Source: an uncultured bacterium (GTDB lineage Bacteria; Cyanobacteriota; Vampirovibrionia; Gastranaerophilales; Gastranaerophilaceae). From it: a stretch of 64,000 bases of DNA. The stretch spans positions 1-64,000 of the forward strand of contig CATXCB010000002.1 in assembly GCA_958366705.1 (NCBI GenBank), written 5' to 3'. The notes beneath the pieces were generated by a model. That model was not told the origin of the DNA. It searched no databases and saw nothing but the letters and a program-made list of their open reading frames with translations. Of this stretch, positions 25,856-34,606 are shown one piece after another. Within the stretch, counting starts at the first letter, position 1; the number at the start of each line of letters is the position of its first letter. A program made the position numbers and the translations under genes.

Positions 25856-25986
25856 TTTGAAGCTCCAATATACTATATAGATTTACATGACATGTCGGGG
25901 GTAAATCTTACATCTTTAATAATTGTCAGAAAATCTCATCTGTTTGTATTAGATGAAAAGCTATTATATAGTATAATGAATCTTTT

Positions 25987-26940
25987 CTAATTTGTGGTTC
26001 CGAAGTGCGGGGTATCCACTGTGATGCCGCACAGGTCGAAAGATGTCAGCAAAGTGCCTGATTGTGGTCTGCATTTTTGAAGAAGACCTGAGTTATATGT
26101 ATTTTTAAATTCGTTATGTTGGTTAAATTTATATAGTTGGGTATTATTTCTTTTTAATACATTTCTAATATAGTCATTGTATGTAAAAGAAAGTGTTTTT
26201 ATAAATTTATAATCTCCATTATTTTTATACCAGTTCCAGGCAGCATGCTTTGCTTCTCTGTATGAATAGTAAGGTGAGTAGTATATTACTTTATTGTCTT
26301 TGTATGATACTCTTGTTGAAAGATATTTTATATTATATTCAGCGATACCCATAGGAATAGCTTCACCTGTCGGAATTACTGCAAAGGCAAAAACGTCAGG
26401 GTTTGTTTTGCCGGAGGTATCGTACATAATTGTGTGAGGGCGTTTAGAATTGTCAGTACCGTTCAAGTCCACATATACCATGAAAAATTGAAGTTTGAAA
26501 TCAGGGTATTCGTCAAATATTGTGGTATTATCCGTAATCAAATCTGATATATAGAATTTCATGCCCGTAAGGGATACCAAATTGGGCTTTAAATTTTTAA
26601 AATCAGTATTTTCATTTTTCATGTATGTAACATTTTGATTGAGTGGAGTATTGCAATTTACACTATCAGTATTGATATATTCAGCTAAACCTGTACATAA
26701 TTTCCTAAAACCGGCAGGAGCTCCGTCGCTTGAAACAAAAGGATTTGTTTCATCTTTGTACAAAATGTCATAAATAGCTATATTTAATGCATCATAGGCT
26801 GCTGCGTATTTAAGTTTGACACTTTTATTTGAGACAGCCTGTTTTGGTTTTATTGACACAAATAATATTGACAGTAATATAGATACAACAACAAAAAATA
26901 TCATTACTTCGCCTAACGTAAACGCGGATTTAAATTTCAT
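25987..26940 (-). CDS. Minor pilin-like protein (317 aa)
   Basis: The N-terminus MKFKSAFTLGEVMIFFVVVS has the pilin layout: basic leader, FTLGE with Glu at +5, then a hydrophobic helix to about residue 30. The residue before Phe is Ala. The large globular part has four cysteines (KLCTGL, VNCNTP, QKCRPQ, DLCGIT) and an ILYDILYKDETNPF segment similar to the next gene upstream, which indicates common descent. The start has AAAGGAG upstream. It is the third gene of a three-gene pilin operon (9-base gap). Confidence 0.82.
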   Translation of the reverse strand: MKFKSAFTLGEVMIFFVVVSILLSILFVSIKPKQAVSNKSVKLKYAAAYDALNIAIYDILYKDETNPFVSSDGAPAGFRKLCTGLAEYINTDSVNCNTPLNQNVTYMKNENTDFKNLKPNLVSLTGMKFYISDLITDNTTIFDEYPDFKLQFFMVYVDLNGTDNSKRPHTIMYDTSGKTNPDVFAFAVIPTGEAIPMGIAEYNIKYLSTRVSYKDNKVIYYSPYYSYREAKHAAWNWYKNNGDYKFIKTLSFTYNDYIRNVLKRNNTQLYKFNQHNEFKNTYNSGLLQKCRPQSGTLLTSFDLCGITVDTPHFGTTN

Positions 26941-26949
26941 AATACTCCT

Positions 26950-27522
26950 TTATTTTGAAATATTTTTAGTGTTTTGCAGGTAGTTTTTAGCAATTTCTTC
27001 AGAAATATACATTTTGCCAGTTTCAGATATTTCTATTTTAAATATATCCGGCGATTTGCAGTCTGGTGAACCAGCTTCACAATTAGGTTGATTTTCGCTT
27101 CCATTGACATCAACTTTTATTGTTTCTCTCCCTGAGAATGTTCCTGATGTTGTCTTTGGCGGCAGATACCAGCTAATACCATCCAGTGTTGAGAAACTTT
27201 CTCCTGTCCCTTTAGAACAGTCAATGTTGCCTGCTGTGTTTATATAGCTTGCAAAAATTTTGCAAAACTTAGATGTTCCCCGAGGGTATTCTCCCTCCAC
27301 CTTTTGAGCTGTAGGTGCAGTATTGCTTAATAATCCGCTGTCATAGTATATTGCTGATTGAAGCATATCATAAACCGCATTTGATGTTATATTATATGCT
27401 TTTCTGAACATAATCATATTTGAATTTGGTTTAGCTCTTGTTGTAGACAAAAATAATACAGTTAAAACCGCTATAATAGTAATACATACCAACATTTCAC
27501 TTAGAGTAAAAGCTTTTTTCAT
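26950..27522 (-). CDS. Minor pilin-like protein (190 aa)
   Basis: The N-terminus MKKAFTLSEMLVCITIIAV is a prepilin signal with Glu at +5 and an Ala before the cleavage point. The following ..RKAYNITSNAVYDMLQSAIYYDSG helix parallels that of the 317-residue neighbour. Cysteines in KFCKIF, NIDCSK, PNCEAG and PDCKSP suggest disulfide-stabilised loops. It is encoded between the S74 fusion (13-base gap) and the larger pilin (9-base gap), consistent with a minor-pilin set assembled together. Confidence 0.82.
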   Translation of the reverse strand: MKKAFTLSEMLVCITIIAVLTVLFLSTTRAKPNSNMIMFRKAYNITSNAVYDMLQSAIYYDSGLLSNTAPTAQKVEGEYPRGTSKFCKIFASYINTAGNIDCSKGTGESFSTLDGISWYLPPKTTSGTFSGRETIKVDVNGSENQPNCEAGSPDCKSPDIFKIEISETGKMYISEEIAKNYLQNTKNISK

Positions 27523-27535
27523 TTGTTATAATTCC

Positions 27536-28942
27536 TTATTTTTTTAATTTTTTGCGTTCTAATTTTTCAATTCTTGCAGCCAGACTTTGCAATTCTTCTT
27601 GCTGCTCAGTAATAGTTTTTGCTTGAGCGTCAATAACAGTTTGCTGTTTCTCGGTTAGGGCTTTTAAATCTGTTATATCTTTTGTAATAGTTTGTATATT
27701 TTCAGTAATAGCTATTATTTGGGTATTTAGTTCTTTTATTGCATTCAATGCAGAATAGAACATTTCATCCCATCTGATTAATAAAAAACCTTTATCATCT
27801 TTTGTTACGGCGTTAGGGAATACTTTTTGTAAGTCTTGAGCAATAACACCAACATGTGGAGTTTTATTTTTGTCATTTTTAAATGTAAAATTGTAGAATT
27901 TTAATTTATTTAAGCCATCCAGTCCCAATGTAAATTCTTCACCAATATTTTTAAGACGTAGGTCTGAATATTTATGAGATTTTGGGTCATTTCCTTTAGT
28001 CGGGTCTGTAAAGTGTATATGAGTTCTATTATTATCTCTGTAATCTCCACGCCAAGATTCTCTATTTGTACTATATGGACCCACAGAGACGCCAATTTCG
28101 CCAGCCCGACCTAGTATTGACTCATCTAAAACCATAGTGATGTTACTGTCTTCGCCTTTCCAGTCTCCGGCATTTAGTACTGCAAAGTGTCTGCCATCTT
28201 CTTGTGCATATGGTCTGAAATACAAGTTGTCATTTCTCCGACCGGCTCTGCCAATTAATGCGGCATGATCTACAACCAAGTTCCCCGGTATGTATACTGT
28301 ATCGTCTTCTGTTCCAAGTACAATTGTGTTTGGATGTTCAGCTTTGGCATTATGTCCTATTGCGACAGCCGAATAAGCTGCATGGGATTTAGCTCCAATG
28401 GATATCCCATAACTTACTGCACTCGCGTTATAACCTATTGCAACTGCTGAGCCTTTTTTCTTTTTACTTGTGCTGGGGCTTGTGCTTGTAGAATCTGTTA
28501 TAGTTCCTGCTTCTGAGTTGTTTCCTATAGCAACAGAATATCTTGCACTTTTTGCATTGTTTCCTATAACAATGGAATCATTTTCAGAAATATTATCAAA
28601 ACCGATAGCTGTGTAGTTAGTTGCTTTTACAGGCGCGTGATGAGGTCTTGCATCATGAGCTGTGTTATATCCTAAAATTACAGAGTTATCCGGAATCTTT
28701 TTACCAGGTTCAACGATACCAACATATCCATTTTTTTTCGCATTCATAAAAATTCTTTGATTACGTCCTTTTATGTATTCTACTGCGTTTGTAGGATCGA
28801 CATTTAACATATCAAATATTTTATCTGAGCGTTCTCTTGATACTTTTCTTGTTATCATTGGTGCTGTTGCAGCAAGTACAATTGCTATCATCAGCATTAC
28901 AACCATCATCTCTGCTAATGAAAATCCAAACTGTTTTTTCAT
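27536..28942 (-). CDS. Prepilin / YadA-like head / S74 intramolecular chaperone fusion
   Basis: From ATG 28942 (GGAG 8 bases upstream) the protein has 468 residues. Residues 1-30: prepilin signal MKKQFG|FSLAEMM with Gly at -1 and Glu at +5, then a TM helix. Residues 86-212: at least seven YadA-head type repeats (AIGFDN, VIGNNA, VAIGNNSEA, VAIGYNASA, ISIGAKSHA, VAIGHNAKA, VLGTEDD), interrupted by a Ser/Thr/Lys linker (148-164). Residues 325-385: Peptidase_S74 chaperone with YSDLRLKNIGE (Ser326, Asp327) and HVGVIAQDLQKVFP. Residues 393-468: trimeric coiled coil. S74 domains fold trimers and then cut themselves off at the conserved Ser. It is the first gene of the minor-pilin operon. Confidence 0.88.
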   Translation of the reverse strand: MKKQFGFSLAEMMVVMLMIAIVLAATAPMITRKVSRERSDKIFDMLNVDPTNAVEYIKGRNQRIFMNAKKNGYVGIVEPGKKIPDNSVILGYNTAHDARPHHAPVKATNYTAIGFDNISENDSIVIGNNAKSARYSVAIGNNSEAGTITDSTSTSPSTSKKKKGSAVAIGYNASAVSYGISIGAKSHAAYSAVAIGHNAKAEHPNTIVLGTEDDTVYIPGNLVVDHAALIGRAGRRNDNLYFRPYAQEDGRHFAVLNAGDWKGEDSNITMVLDESILGRAGEIGVSVGPYSTNRESWRGDYRDNNRTHIHFTDPTKGNDPKSHKYSDLRLKNIGEEFTLGLDGLNKLKFYNFTFKNDKNKTPHVGVIAQDLQKVFPNAVTKDDKGFLLIRWDEMFYSALNAIKELNTQIIAITENIQTITKDITDLKALTEKQQTVIDAQAKTITEQQEELQSLAARIEKLERKKLKK

Positions 28943-29043
28943 ATCCAATTCTCCAAATTATATATATGTTCAATATATTGATTATACTATATTATTAATT
29001 AAATTTTAATTCCCCATTATAAATTTATAATATTTTTTCAATA

Positions 29044-29080
29044 AAAAACTGTAGCTATAAGGTATAGCTACAGTTTTTTA
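29044..29080. terminator. Bidirectional intrinsic terminator
   Basis: AAAAACTGTAGCTATA pairs with TATAGCTACAGTTTTT around a short loop. It follows the Bax-inhibitor-like gene on the minus strand and separates it from the pilin operon. Confidence 0.85.
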
Positions 29081-29104
29081 ATTCTTAATAAATTGTAATA
29101 AAAT

Positions 29105-29851
29105 TTAATTGTTTCTGCTTGCAAATTTCATCAGCAGGTTTAGTATTTCTATATACAACCATACAATAGTTACCATTAATGAAAACCCGAAGAACCATTC
29201 AAAGTGTTTGTTGGCGATTCCTGCAAATCTTTCAATGTTGTCGAAGTCAACAATAAGATTAAAAGAGGCTATAGCAATAACTATTAAGCTAAATGCGATA
29301 CCAATAGGGCTGTTTGAAAAAATAGCCGGTATGTTTATATGGAAAAAGCTCAAAATAATTTGCAGAAGATAAATTCCGGCAATAGCCAGTGTAGAGTTAA
29401 AAATAACCATTCTAAAAGTGTCTGTACATTTTACTATTTTAGTTGTGTACAATAAAAACATTCCAAATATCGCAAATAATGTTCCTATAGCTGCTTGTGA
29501 AGCAACTCCTGGGTAATATTTATTTGCAAGTGCTGAAATATAGCCAAGAAATAATCCCTCGCACATTGCATAAATCGGTGTAGTTATAATAAGAAATTTG
29601 TTTTTAGGTGCAAAACAAATAATCAAGCATAAGATAAAACCTGCTATAGCTCCAAATGTAGATAATGCCATTGCCTTATCTGCAAATCCTGTAACAATTA
29701 AATACCATGTGTAGGCAAAAGTGGAACTTGTAAATAAACCTAGTATGCATGTTTTTAAAATAGTACCATTTATTGTCATGGCTTTTTCGCCATCGAGAGT
29801 ATTAAATGATGAAGATTTTATTACGCTTTCTTGTAGTACCGGATTAGACAT
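29105..29851 (-). CDS. Bax inhibitor-1/YccA family membrane protein
   Basis: The 248-residue protein has seven hydrophobic segments. Family marks include the loop PIYAMCEGLFLGYISAL after TM3, and near the C-terminus LIVDFDNIERFA with the acidic residues of the pH-sensing Asp pair, then KHFEWFFGFSLMVTIVWLYI. Members of the YccA/YetJ group are pH-sensitive calcium leak channels or regulators of FtsH. The start follows AAGGAG. It is a single gene. Confidence 0.85.
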   Translation of the reverse strand: MSNPVLQESVIKSSSFNTLDGEKAMTINGTILKTCILGLFTSSTFAYTWYLIVTGFADKAMALSTFGAIAGFILCLIICFAPKNKFLIITTPIYAMCEGLFLGYISALANKYYPGVASQAAIGTLFAIFGMFLLYTTKIVKCTDTFRMVIFNSTLAIAGIYLLQIILSFFHINIPAIFSNSPIGIAFSLIVIAIASFNLIVDFDNIERFAGIANKHFEWFFGFSLMVTIVWLYIEILNLLMKFASRNN

Positions 29852-30072
29852 ATATAATCACTCCTTTCAAAATATCCATTAATCACTGACATATTATCAT
29901 ATAAATTAAAAATCTCAATTATTCTGTAATAGCTAATCGTATAAAATAAAAATCTAAATAATAGATAAAACATTATTCTGACAAGTGTTTTAGATGTGCA
30001 AAATAATTTTATATAAAAAAATAAAAAAAGTACTTTACAATAAATTTTTTTTGTTATACACTAATTACATAA

Positions 30073-30144
30073 TCCTCAGTAGCTCAATGGCGGAGCATTC
30101 GACTGTTAATCGAAGGGTTGCTGGTTCGAGTCCAGCCTGGGGAG
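30073..30144 (+). tRNA. tRNA-Asn (GTT)
   Basis: Acceptor stem TCCTCAG / CTGGGGA, D arm AGCTCAATGGCGGAGC, anticodon loop CTGTTAA with anticodon GTT, T loop TTCGAGT, discriminator G. CCA is not encoded. Confidence 0.95.
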
Positions 30145-30159
30145 TTTTTTATTGATTTA

Positions 30160-30190
30160 GAGCTTGAATTAACCTCAAGCTCTTTTTTAA
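30160..30190 (+). terminator. Intrinsic terminator after tRNA-Asn
   Basis: AGAGCTTGA (30160-30168) pairs with TCAAGCTCT (30175-30183), followed by a T run. Confidence 0.85.
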
Positions 30191-30242
30191 TGTCTGTTTC
30201 CAGAGTTCGATTGTTGTTCGATTTCTGTCTTAAATCAAGCCT

Positions 30243-31136
30243 TTATTTCCCGAACTTTTCCTGCATTTTTTCTAAGAATAATTTTGCTGCAGGTGAGAAT
30301 ATTTGATATTTTTTCCAAACAAGTGCCCAAGAACAATAAAAAGCTGGTTCTATCGGTCTAAAACACAAATTGCTTGATTGGGATGTATTTGCAAGATTAT
30401 CTAATGTAAACATATATCCGACACCCTGTTCAACCATCAATGCGGCATTATAAAAAAGAGTGTGGGTTGCTGCAATATCCAATTTTGACTGATTTTTGTT
30501 AAACCATCTGTAAAAATCATTATCGGGAGTCGGTTTTCTAAAAGCCTTTCTTGATAATATCAAAGGCACTTTTTCCATATCTTCATAGGTTACAAATTTC
30601 TTTTTAGCTAAAGGGGAATCTTTTCTCATAACAACACCCCAAACATCTTCTTCGGGAAGGTTTATTGCATTATATTTTGCTAAATCAACCGGCTGCATAA
30701 CGATTCCAAAATCAAGAAGCCCGTTGTCAATCCTTTCCAACACATCTTCCATAATTCCGCTGTACATGTGAAAAATTATCTCAGGATAATTAGGGCGGAT
30801 TTCATTTATAATGTTTCCTATTGATTTTAGGGTTTCTGTTTCGCCCGCACCGATATGAACTTCACCTGAAATATCATTTTTTAGTGAAGTAAATTCGTTT
30901 TGAGTTTTTTCAACCATATCAATAATGGCTTCCGCTCTTTTTCTTAAAATCATCCCTTCAGGTGTGAGCGAAATATTAAGTTGTCCTCTTATGAAAAGTT
31001 TTTGCCCGAGTTCCTTCTCTAAATCCTGCAACTGTCTTGATAAAGTAGGCTGTGTTAAGTGTAAATAATTTGCAGCACCTGTGATTGAACCTTCTCTTGC
31101 TACTGTTAAAAAATATTTTAATACACGAAATTCCAT
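30243..31136 (-). CDS. LysR-family transcriptional regulator
   Basis: The 297-residue protein has a winged HTH (residues 2-60, with GSITGAANYLHLTQPTLSRQ and LEKELGQKLFIRG) and a periplasmic-binding-like effector domain (90-295). It is divergent from the redox/Tat operon that begins at 31234. In this family the divergent operon is the usual target. The effector is unknown. No Shine-Dalgarno is seen before ATG 31136, and the best promoter would start transcription almost at the ATG. Confidence 0.92.
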   Translation of the reverse strand: MEFRVLKYFLTVAREGSITGAANYLHLTQPTLSRQLQDLEKELGQKLFIRGQLNISLTPEGMILRKRAEAIIDMVEKTQNEFTSLKNDISGEVHIGAGETETLKSIGNIINEIRPNYPEIIFHMYSGIMEDVLERIDNGLLDFGIVMQPVDLAKYNAINLPEEDVWGVVMRKDSPLAKKKFVTYEDMEKVPLILSRKAFRKPTPDNDFYRWFNKNQSKLDIAATHTLFYNAALMVEQGVGYMFTLDNLANTSQSSNLCFRPIEPAFYCSWALVWKKYQIFSPAAKLFLEKMQEKFGK

Positions 31137-31143
31137 AGTTTAA

Positions 31144-31172
31144 TCTTATCATTAGAGGGTTATGCCTGTCAA
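31144..31172 (-). promoter_or_regulatory. Candidate sigma-70 promoter for the LysR gene
   Basis: On the minus strand, TTGACA (31172-31167) and ATAAGA (31149-31144) are separated by 17 bases. The expected transcription start is about 31137, one base from the LysR ATG, which suggests a leaderless message. Confidence 0.5.
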
Positions 31173-31233
31173 GTATAGCTCTGTATGCGATATAAGTATT
31201 TGCTATTTTCAAAATATCGTAAATAATGAAAAT

Positions 31234-31449
31234 ATGAATGATGACGATATTTTGAAAAATTTAAAAGATGCAGGATGTGATTCTAATATAACAGATAACA
31301 TTATTGCACTTATTAAAACGGGTGATAGAATGCCTGTTTTAAATTTACTTGCAAAACATAGGAAACAGCTCCTAATTTCATTACACGAGGATCAAAAGAA
31401 AATCGATTGTCTTGATTTTTTGGTTTTCAATTTAAAACAAAAAATATAA
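31234..31449 (+). CDS. Conserved small protein (71 aa)
   Basis: The product MNDDDILKNLKDAGCDS... contains LLAKHRKQLLISLHEDQKKI followed by DCLDFLVF. I recognise the style of this HRKxLL..LHExQKKIDCLDYL small protein from anaerobe genomes, where it sits beside regulators and redox genes; its function is not known. ATG 31234 fits the conserved length; the upstream in-frame ATG at 31162 would place the start within the LysR promoter. No strong RBS is seen. First gene of the redox operon. Confidence 0.7.
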   Translation: MNDDDILKNLKDAGCDSNITDNIIALIKTGDRMPVLNLLAKHRKQLLISLHEDQKKIDCLDFLVFNLKQKI

Positions 31450-31463
31450 ATTTATAGATATTT

Positions 31464-32351
31464 ATGGATAAAACAGCTTTCAGAAAATTATATATTTATT
31501 GCAATATTTCGCTTGTTTTGGCAGCGTTCATATCAGGCTTATCATTTGTCGCACAAAAACTTGGGATGAATTATGTCGAGCCTTTTACATTCAATACATT
31601 AAGGTGTTTTATAGGTGCGATTGCACTTTTACCTGCAATGTATTTGTTTTCAACGCATCAAAAATGTTCAATAAAAGGCGGAATTTTAGCAGGGATTGTT
31701 TTATTCATCGCATTTTCCATAAACCAATACTGTATGATATACGCAGAGGCGGGAAAAGCAGGTTTTATTACATCTTTGTACATACTTTTTGTACCGGTTA
31801 TTGCGATATTTTTGAAGCACAAGTTAACTTCAAATGTTATATTAAGCATTTTAATTGCAATTGTCGGTTTGTATTTGTTATGTGCTAAAGGCATCGCTCA
31901 ATTTGAGATGTGGGATATATTCCTTTTGATTTCTGCATTTTTCTTTGCCTTGCATATTATAATTGTTAGTTATTATTCTAAAAAATCTGATGCAATAAAA
32001 CTTTCGACTCTTCAATTTTTCACAGCAGGAGTTTTATCATTGCCTTTAATGATATATGAACAACCTACTCTTAATTTGATTTTAGCAGGGTGGAAACCTA
32101 TTTTATTTATTGGTGTTGTTGTAACAGGGGTCGCTTATACCCTGCAAATATTTGGACATAAGGCAACAAAACCTGTTATTGCAACATTGATTTTAAGCTC
32201 GGAAGCTGTATTTGCGGTATTGGGCGGAGTTTTAATATTAAACGAAACATTGAGCATAAAAGAAATAGTCGGATGTCTTATAATGCTTATCGCAATTGTG
32301 CTTTCACAAATCCCAAACAAAGGAGGTAAAATTGAAAACACAAATAATTAA
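31464..32351 (+). CDS. EamA/DMT-family transporter
   Basis: The 295-residue protein has ten hydrophobic segments arranged as two EamA repeats (residues 15-145 and 155-290). Family marks include SFVAQKLGMNYVEPFTFNTLR in the first repeat and ATKPVIATLILSSEAVFAVL in the second. These are metabolite/drug exporters of the inner membrane; the substrate is unknown. It starts 14 bases after the small gene, and its 3' end overlaps the next gene. Confidence 0.88.
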   Translation: MDKTAFRKLYIYCNISLVLAAFISGLSFVAQKLGMNYVEPFTFNTLRCFIGAIALLPAMYLFSTHQKCSIKGGILAGIVLFIAFSINQYCMIYAEAGKAGFITSLYILFVPVIAIFLKHKLTSNVILSILIAIVGLYLLCAKGIAQFEMWDIFLLISAFFFALHIIIVSYYSKKSDAIKLSTLQFFTAGVLSLPLMIYEQPTLNLILAGWKPILFIGVVVTGVAYTLQIFGHKATKPVIATLILSSEAVFAVLGGVLILNETLSIKEIVGCLIMLIAIVLSQIPNKGGKIENTNN

Positions 32352-33192
32352 CAAAAATTTTGATGAAGAACGTTCTTTGTATAATCTTGTTGATACAGAA
32401 GTCTTAGAATGTACATTTGCAGGTGAGGCAGACGGGGAGTCTGTTTTAAAAGAATGTAGAGGCGTAGAGGTTAAAAACTGCAAGTTCTCTCTAAGATACC
32501 CTCTGTGGCATGCAAAAAAGTTTATCCTTAAAAATTCTTCTATGGATGAACTTACAAGAGCACCCCTGTGGTATTCAGATAACGGAACTATTGAATATTG
32601 CAATATTACAGGGATTAAGTGTCTTAGAGAATGTAAAAATATTGTCGTCAATAATTGTAACATTGCTTCTCCTGAATTTGGTTGGAGATGCAAGAGTGTA
32701 AATATAGTTAATTCAAAAATCGATTCAATGTACTTTCTTTTTGAATCTAAAAATGTTGAAATTGATTATTTAACTATGACAGGGAAATATTCTTTTCAGT
32801 ATATGAAAAACCTACATATTACAAATTCCAACCTTGATACAAAAGATGCTTTTTGGCACAGTAAAAATATTGTTGTTGAAAATTCTGTTGTTAAAGGTGA
32901 GTATTTAGGTTGGTTTAGTGAAAATTTAACTCTAATTAACTGCAAAATCATTGGAACTCAACCGCTTTGTTATTGCAAGAATTTAAAACTTTTAAACTGT
33001 GAAATGGAAGATACGGATTTGTCTTTTGAATATTCAGATGTTGAAGCTTCTATAATTGGGCATATTGTATCCGTTAAAAATCCGAAATCAGGCACAATAA
33101 CAGCGAATTCTGTCGGTGAAATTATTAGAGAAGATGCAGTTATGAAATGCGATGGAAAAGTAATTATTAAAGAAACTATGGAGGCAAATTAA
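32332..33192 (+). CDS. DUF3737 family protein (parallel beta-helix)
   Basis: TTG 32332 lies 6 bases after AGGAGG and overlaps the transporter gene by 20 bases, which suggests translational coupling. The 286-residue product is built of short repeats of the type KNIVVNNCNI, KSVNIVNSKI, KNLHITNSNL and KNLKLLNCEM, each likely one coil of a right-handed beta-helix. LRYPLWHAKKF and KDAFWHSKNI mark DUF3737. The family is common in gut bacteria beside LysR/oxidoreductase genes; its biochemical role is not known to me. Confidence 0.85.
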   Translation: MKTQIINKNFDEERSLYNLVDTEVLECTFAGEADGESVLKECRGVEVKNCKFSLRYPLWHAKKFILKNSSMDELTRAPLWYSDNGTIEYCNITGIKCLRECKNIVVNNCNIASPEFGWRCKSVNIVNSKIDSMYFLFESKNVEIDYLTMTGKYSFQYMKNLHITNSNLDTKDAFWHSKNIVVENSVVKGEYLGWFSENLTLINCKIIGTQPLCYCKNLKLLNCEMEDTDLSFEYSDVEASIIGHIVSVKNPKSGTITANSVGEIIREDAVMKCDGKVIIKETMEAN

Positions 33193-33196
33193 CAAA

Positions 33197-34063
33197 ATGC
33201 GAATAATAAGTGTACCAACAAAACGTGGTTTAGTCTTAAGAACGGTTATGTATGAAGCTGAAAAAGCCGATACAATTTTGATTTTAATGAGCGGAATTTG
33301 TTCAAATATTTTCAACAATCAATTGCTTCAAACCACAGGCGAAGTTTTATCACAAAACGGAATATCATACATAGCAGGGCAGGCAATGGATGCTTTTTCT
33401 GTATTACATTATTCAAATATAGTTACAAAGACACAAGAGTTAAAAGGTGTCGCTTTGGATGATTTCAGTGTAATAAACGAAGATATCCAATCTTATATTG
33501 ATTATGCGGAATCATTAGGCTATAAAAATATAATTTTGGGCGGACATTCACTAGGCTCAAACAGAGTTATACACTATCTATCTCAAAAACCGAGTGAATC
33601 TGTTAAATATTTCATCCTTTCGGGTCCTGTTGATTTGACTGATATGTTGAATGTTATGACAAAACCTGAAGAATTTGAATTGGCAAAAAAACTTGTTAGT
33701 CAAAATAGAGGAGACGAGATTCTTCCGTTTCTATTTGGCGGTTTTTCGCCAATGAGTGCCAATACTATGATTGATAATTGGTATGATAATAAAATTTATA
33801 AAAATTGCCCGTTTTTGAGTAATGATGGGGAAACAGAATCTCTTTCAAAAATTAATATTCCCGGAATGATTTTAATAGGTGAAAAAGATTCTTGTGCTGG
33901 AGTTAGTCCAATTGAATTTGCAAAACAAATAAATAATTGCACTCAAAGTGCATCAAAAAATAAGATTGTTATCTTAGATGGTGCCGGACATATTTTTTAT
34001 AATAAACATAATGAATATGCACAAACTGTAATGGAATATATTAAAGAAAATAAGGAGGATTAG
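33197..34063 (+). CDS. Alpha/beta hydrolase
   Basis: The 288-residue protein has the serine nucleophile elbow GGHSLGSN near residue 117, an Asp in IGEKDSCAG near 233, and a final His in DGAGHIFY near 266: a complete catalytic triad. There is no signal peptide, so it acts in the cytoplasm. It lies in the redox operon (4 bases after the DUF3737 gene). Confidence 0.85.
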   Translation: MRIISVPTKRGLVLRTVMYEAEKADTILILMSGICSNIFNNQLLQTTGEVLSQNGISYIAGQAMDAFSVLHYSNIVTKTQELKGVALDDFSVINEDIQSYIDYAESLGYKNIILGGHSLGSNRVIHYLSQKPSESVKYFILSGPVDLTDMLNVMTKPEEFELAKKLVSQNRGDEILPFLFGGFSPMSANTMIDNWYDNKIYKNCPFLSNDGETESLSKINIPGMILIGEKDSCAGVSPIEFAKQINNCTQSASKNKIVILDGAGHIFYNKHNEYAQTVMEYIKENKED

Positions 34064-34066
34064 GCA

Positions 34067-34606
34067 ATGGCAAAAAATATAGTAGTAATATCATCAACTT
34101 TAAGAAATAATGGTAATTCTGAACTTTTAGCGAAAGAATTTTTAAAAGGCGCGCAAGAAGTTGGCAATAATGTTGAATTTGTAACTTTGCAAGATAAAGA
34201 AATCAAATTCTGCAAAGGCTGTCTTGCTTGTCAAAAAATCGGTCATTGCGTGATAAATGATGACACAATTGAAATCACCGAAAAAATGAAAAATGCTGAT
34301 GTAATTGCTTTTGCAAGCCCTATTTATTATTACGAAATGTCAGGACAATTAAAAACTATGCTTGATAGGGCAAATGCTTTATTTGCATCCGATTATAAAT
34401 TCAGAGATATTTATTTCCTATCAACTGCGGCAGATACAGACCCTCACAGTGCGGATATTGCAATTCAAGGAATTAAAGGCTGGATTGCGTGTTTTTCCAA
34501 AGCTCAATTTAAAGGTGCTGTTTTAGGAGCAGGTGCGGAAGCTCCGGGGGATGTTATCAATAACCCTGCAATGCAAAAAGCCTATGAAATGGGGAAAGGA
34601 GTTTAG
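34067..34606 (+). CDS. Flavodoxin-family NAD(P)H-dependent FMN reductase
   Basis: The 179-residue protein starts with a flavodoxin-like phosphate loop (ISSTLRNNGNSELLAKEF), has the CKGCLACQKIGHC cysteine-rich segment typical of iron-sulfur flavoprotein-like reductases, and SPIYYYEMSGQLKTMLDR at the FMN site. It reduces flavin or quinone-type substrates with NAD(P)H. It lies 3 bases downstream of the hydrolase gene and its stop abuts the next ATG. Confidence 0.88.
   Translation: MAKNIVVISSTLRNNGNSELLAKEFLKGAQEVGNNVEFVTLQDKEIKFCKGCLACQKIGHCVINDDTIEITEKMKNADVIAFASPIYYYEMSGQLKTMLDRANALFASDYKFRDIYFLSTAADTDPHSADIAIQGIKGWIACFSKAQFKGAVLGAGAEAPGDVINNPAMQKAYEMGKGV

Noticed and set aside
27536..28942. 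Phage tail fibre / prophage fragment (because of the S74 domain)
   Set aside because: The gene starts with a full prepilin signal and lies in a pilin operon; no phage structural, integrase or lysis genes are near.
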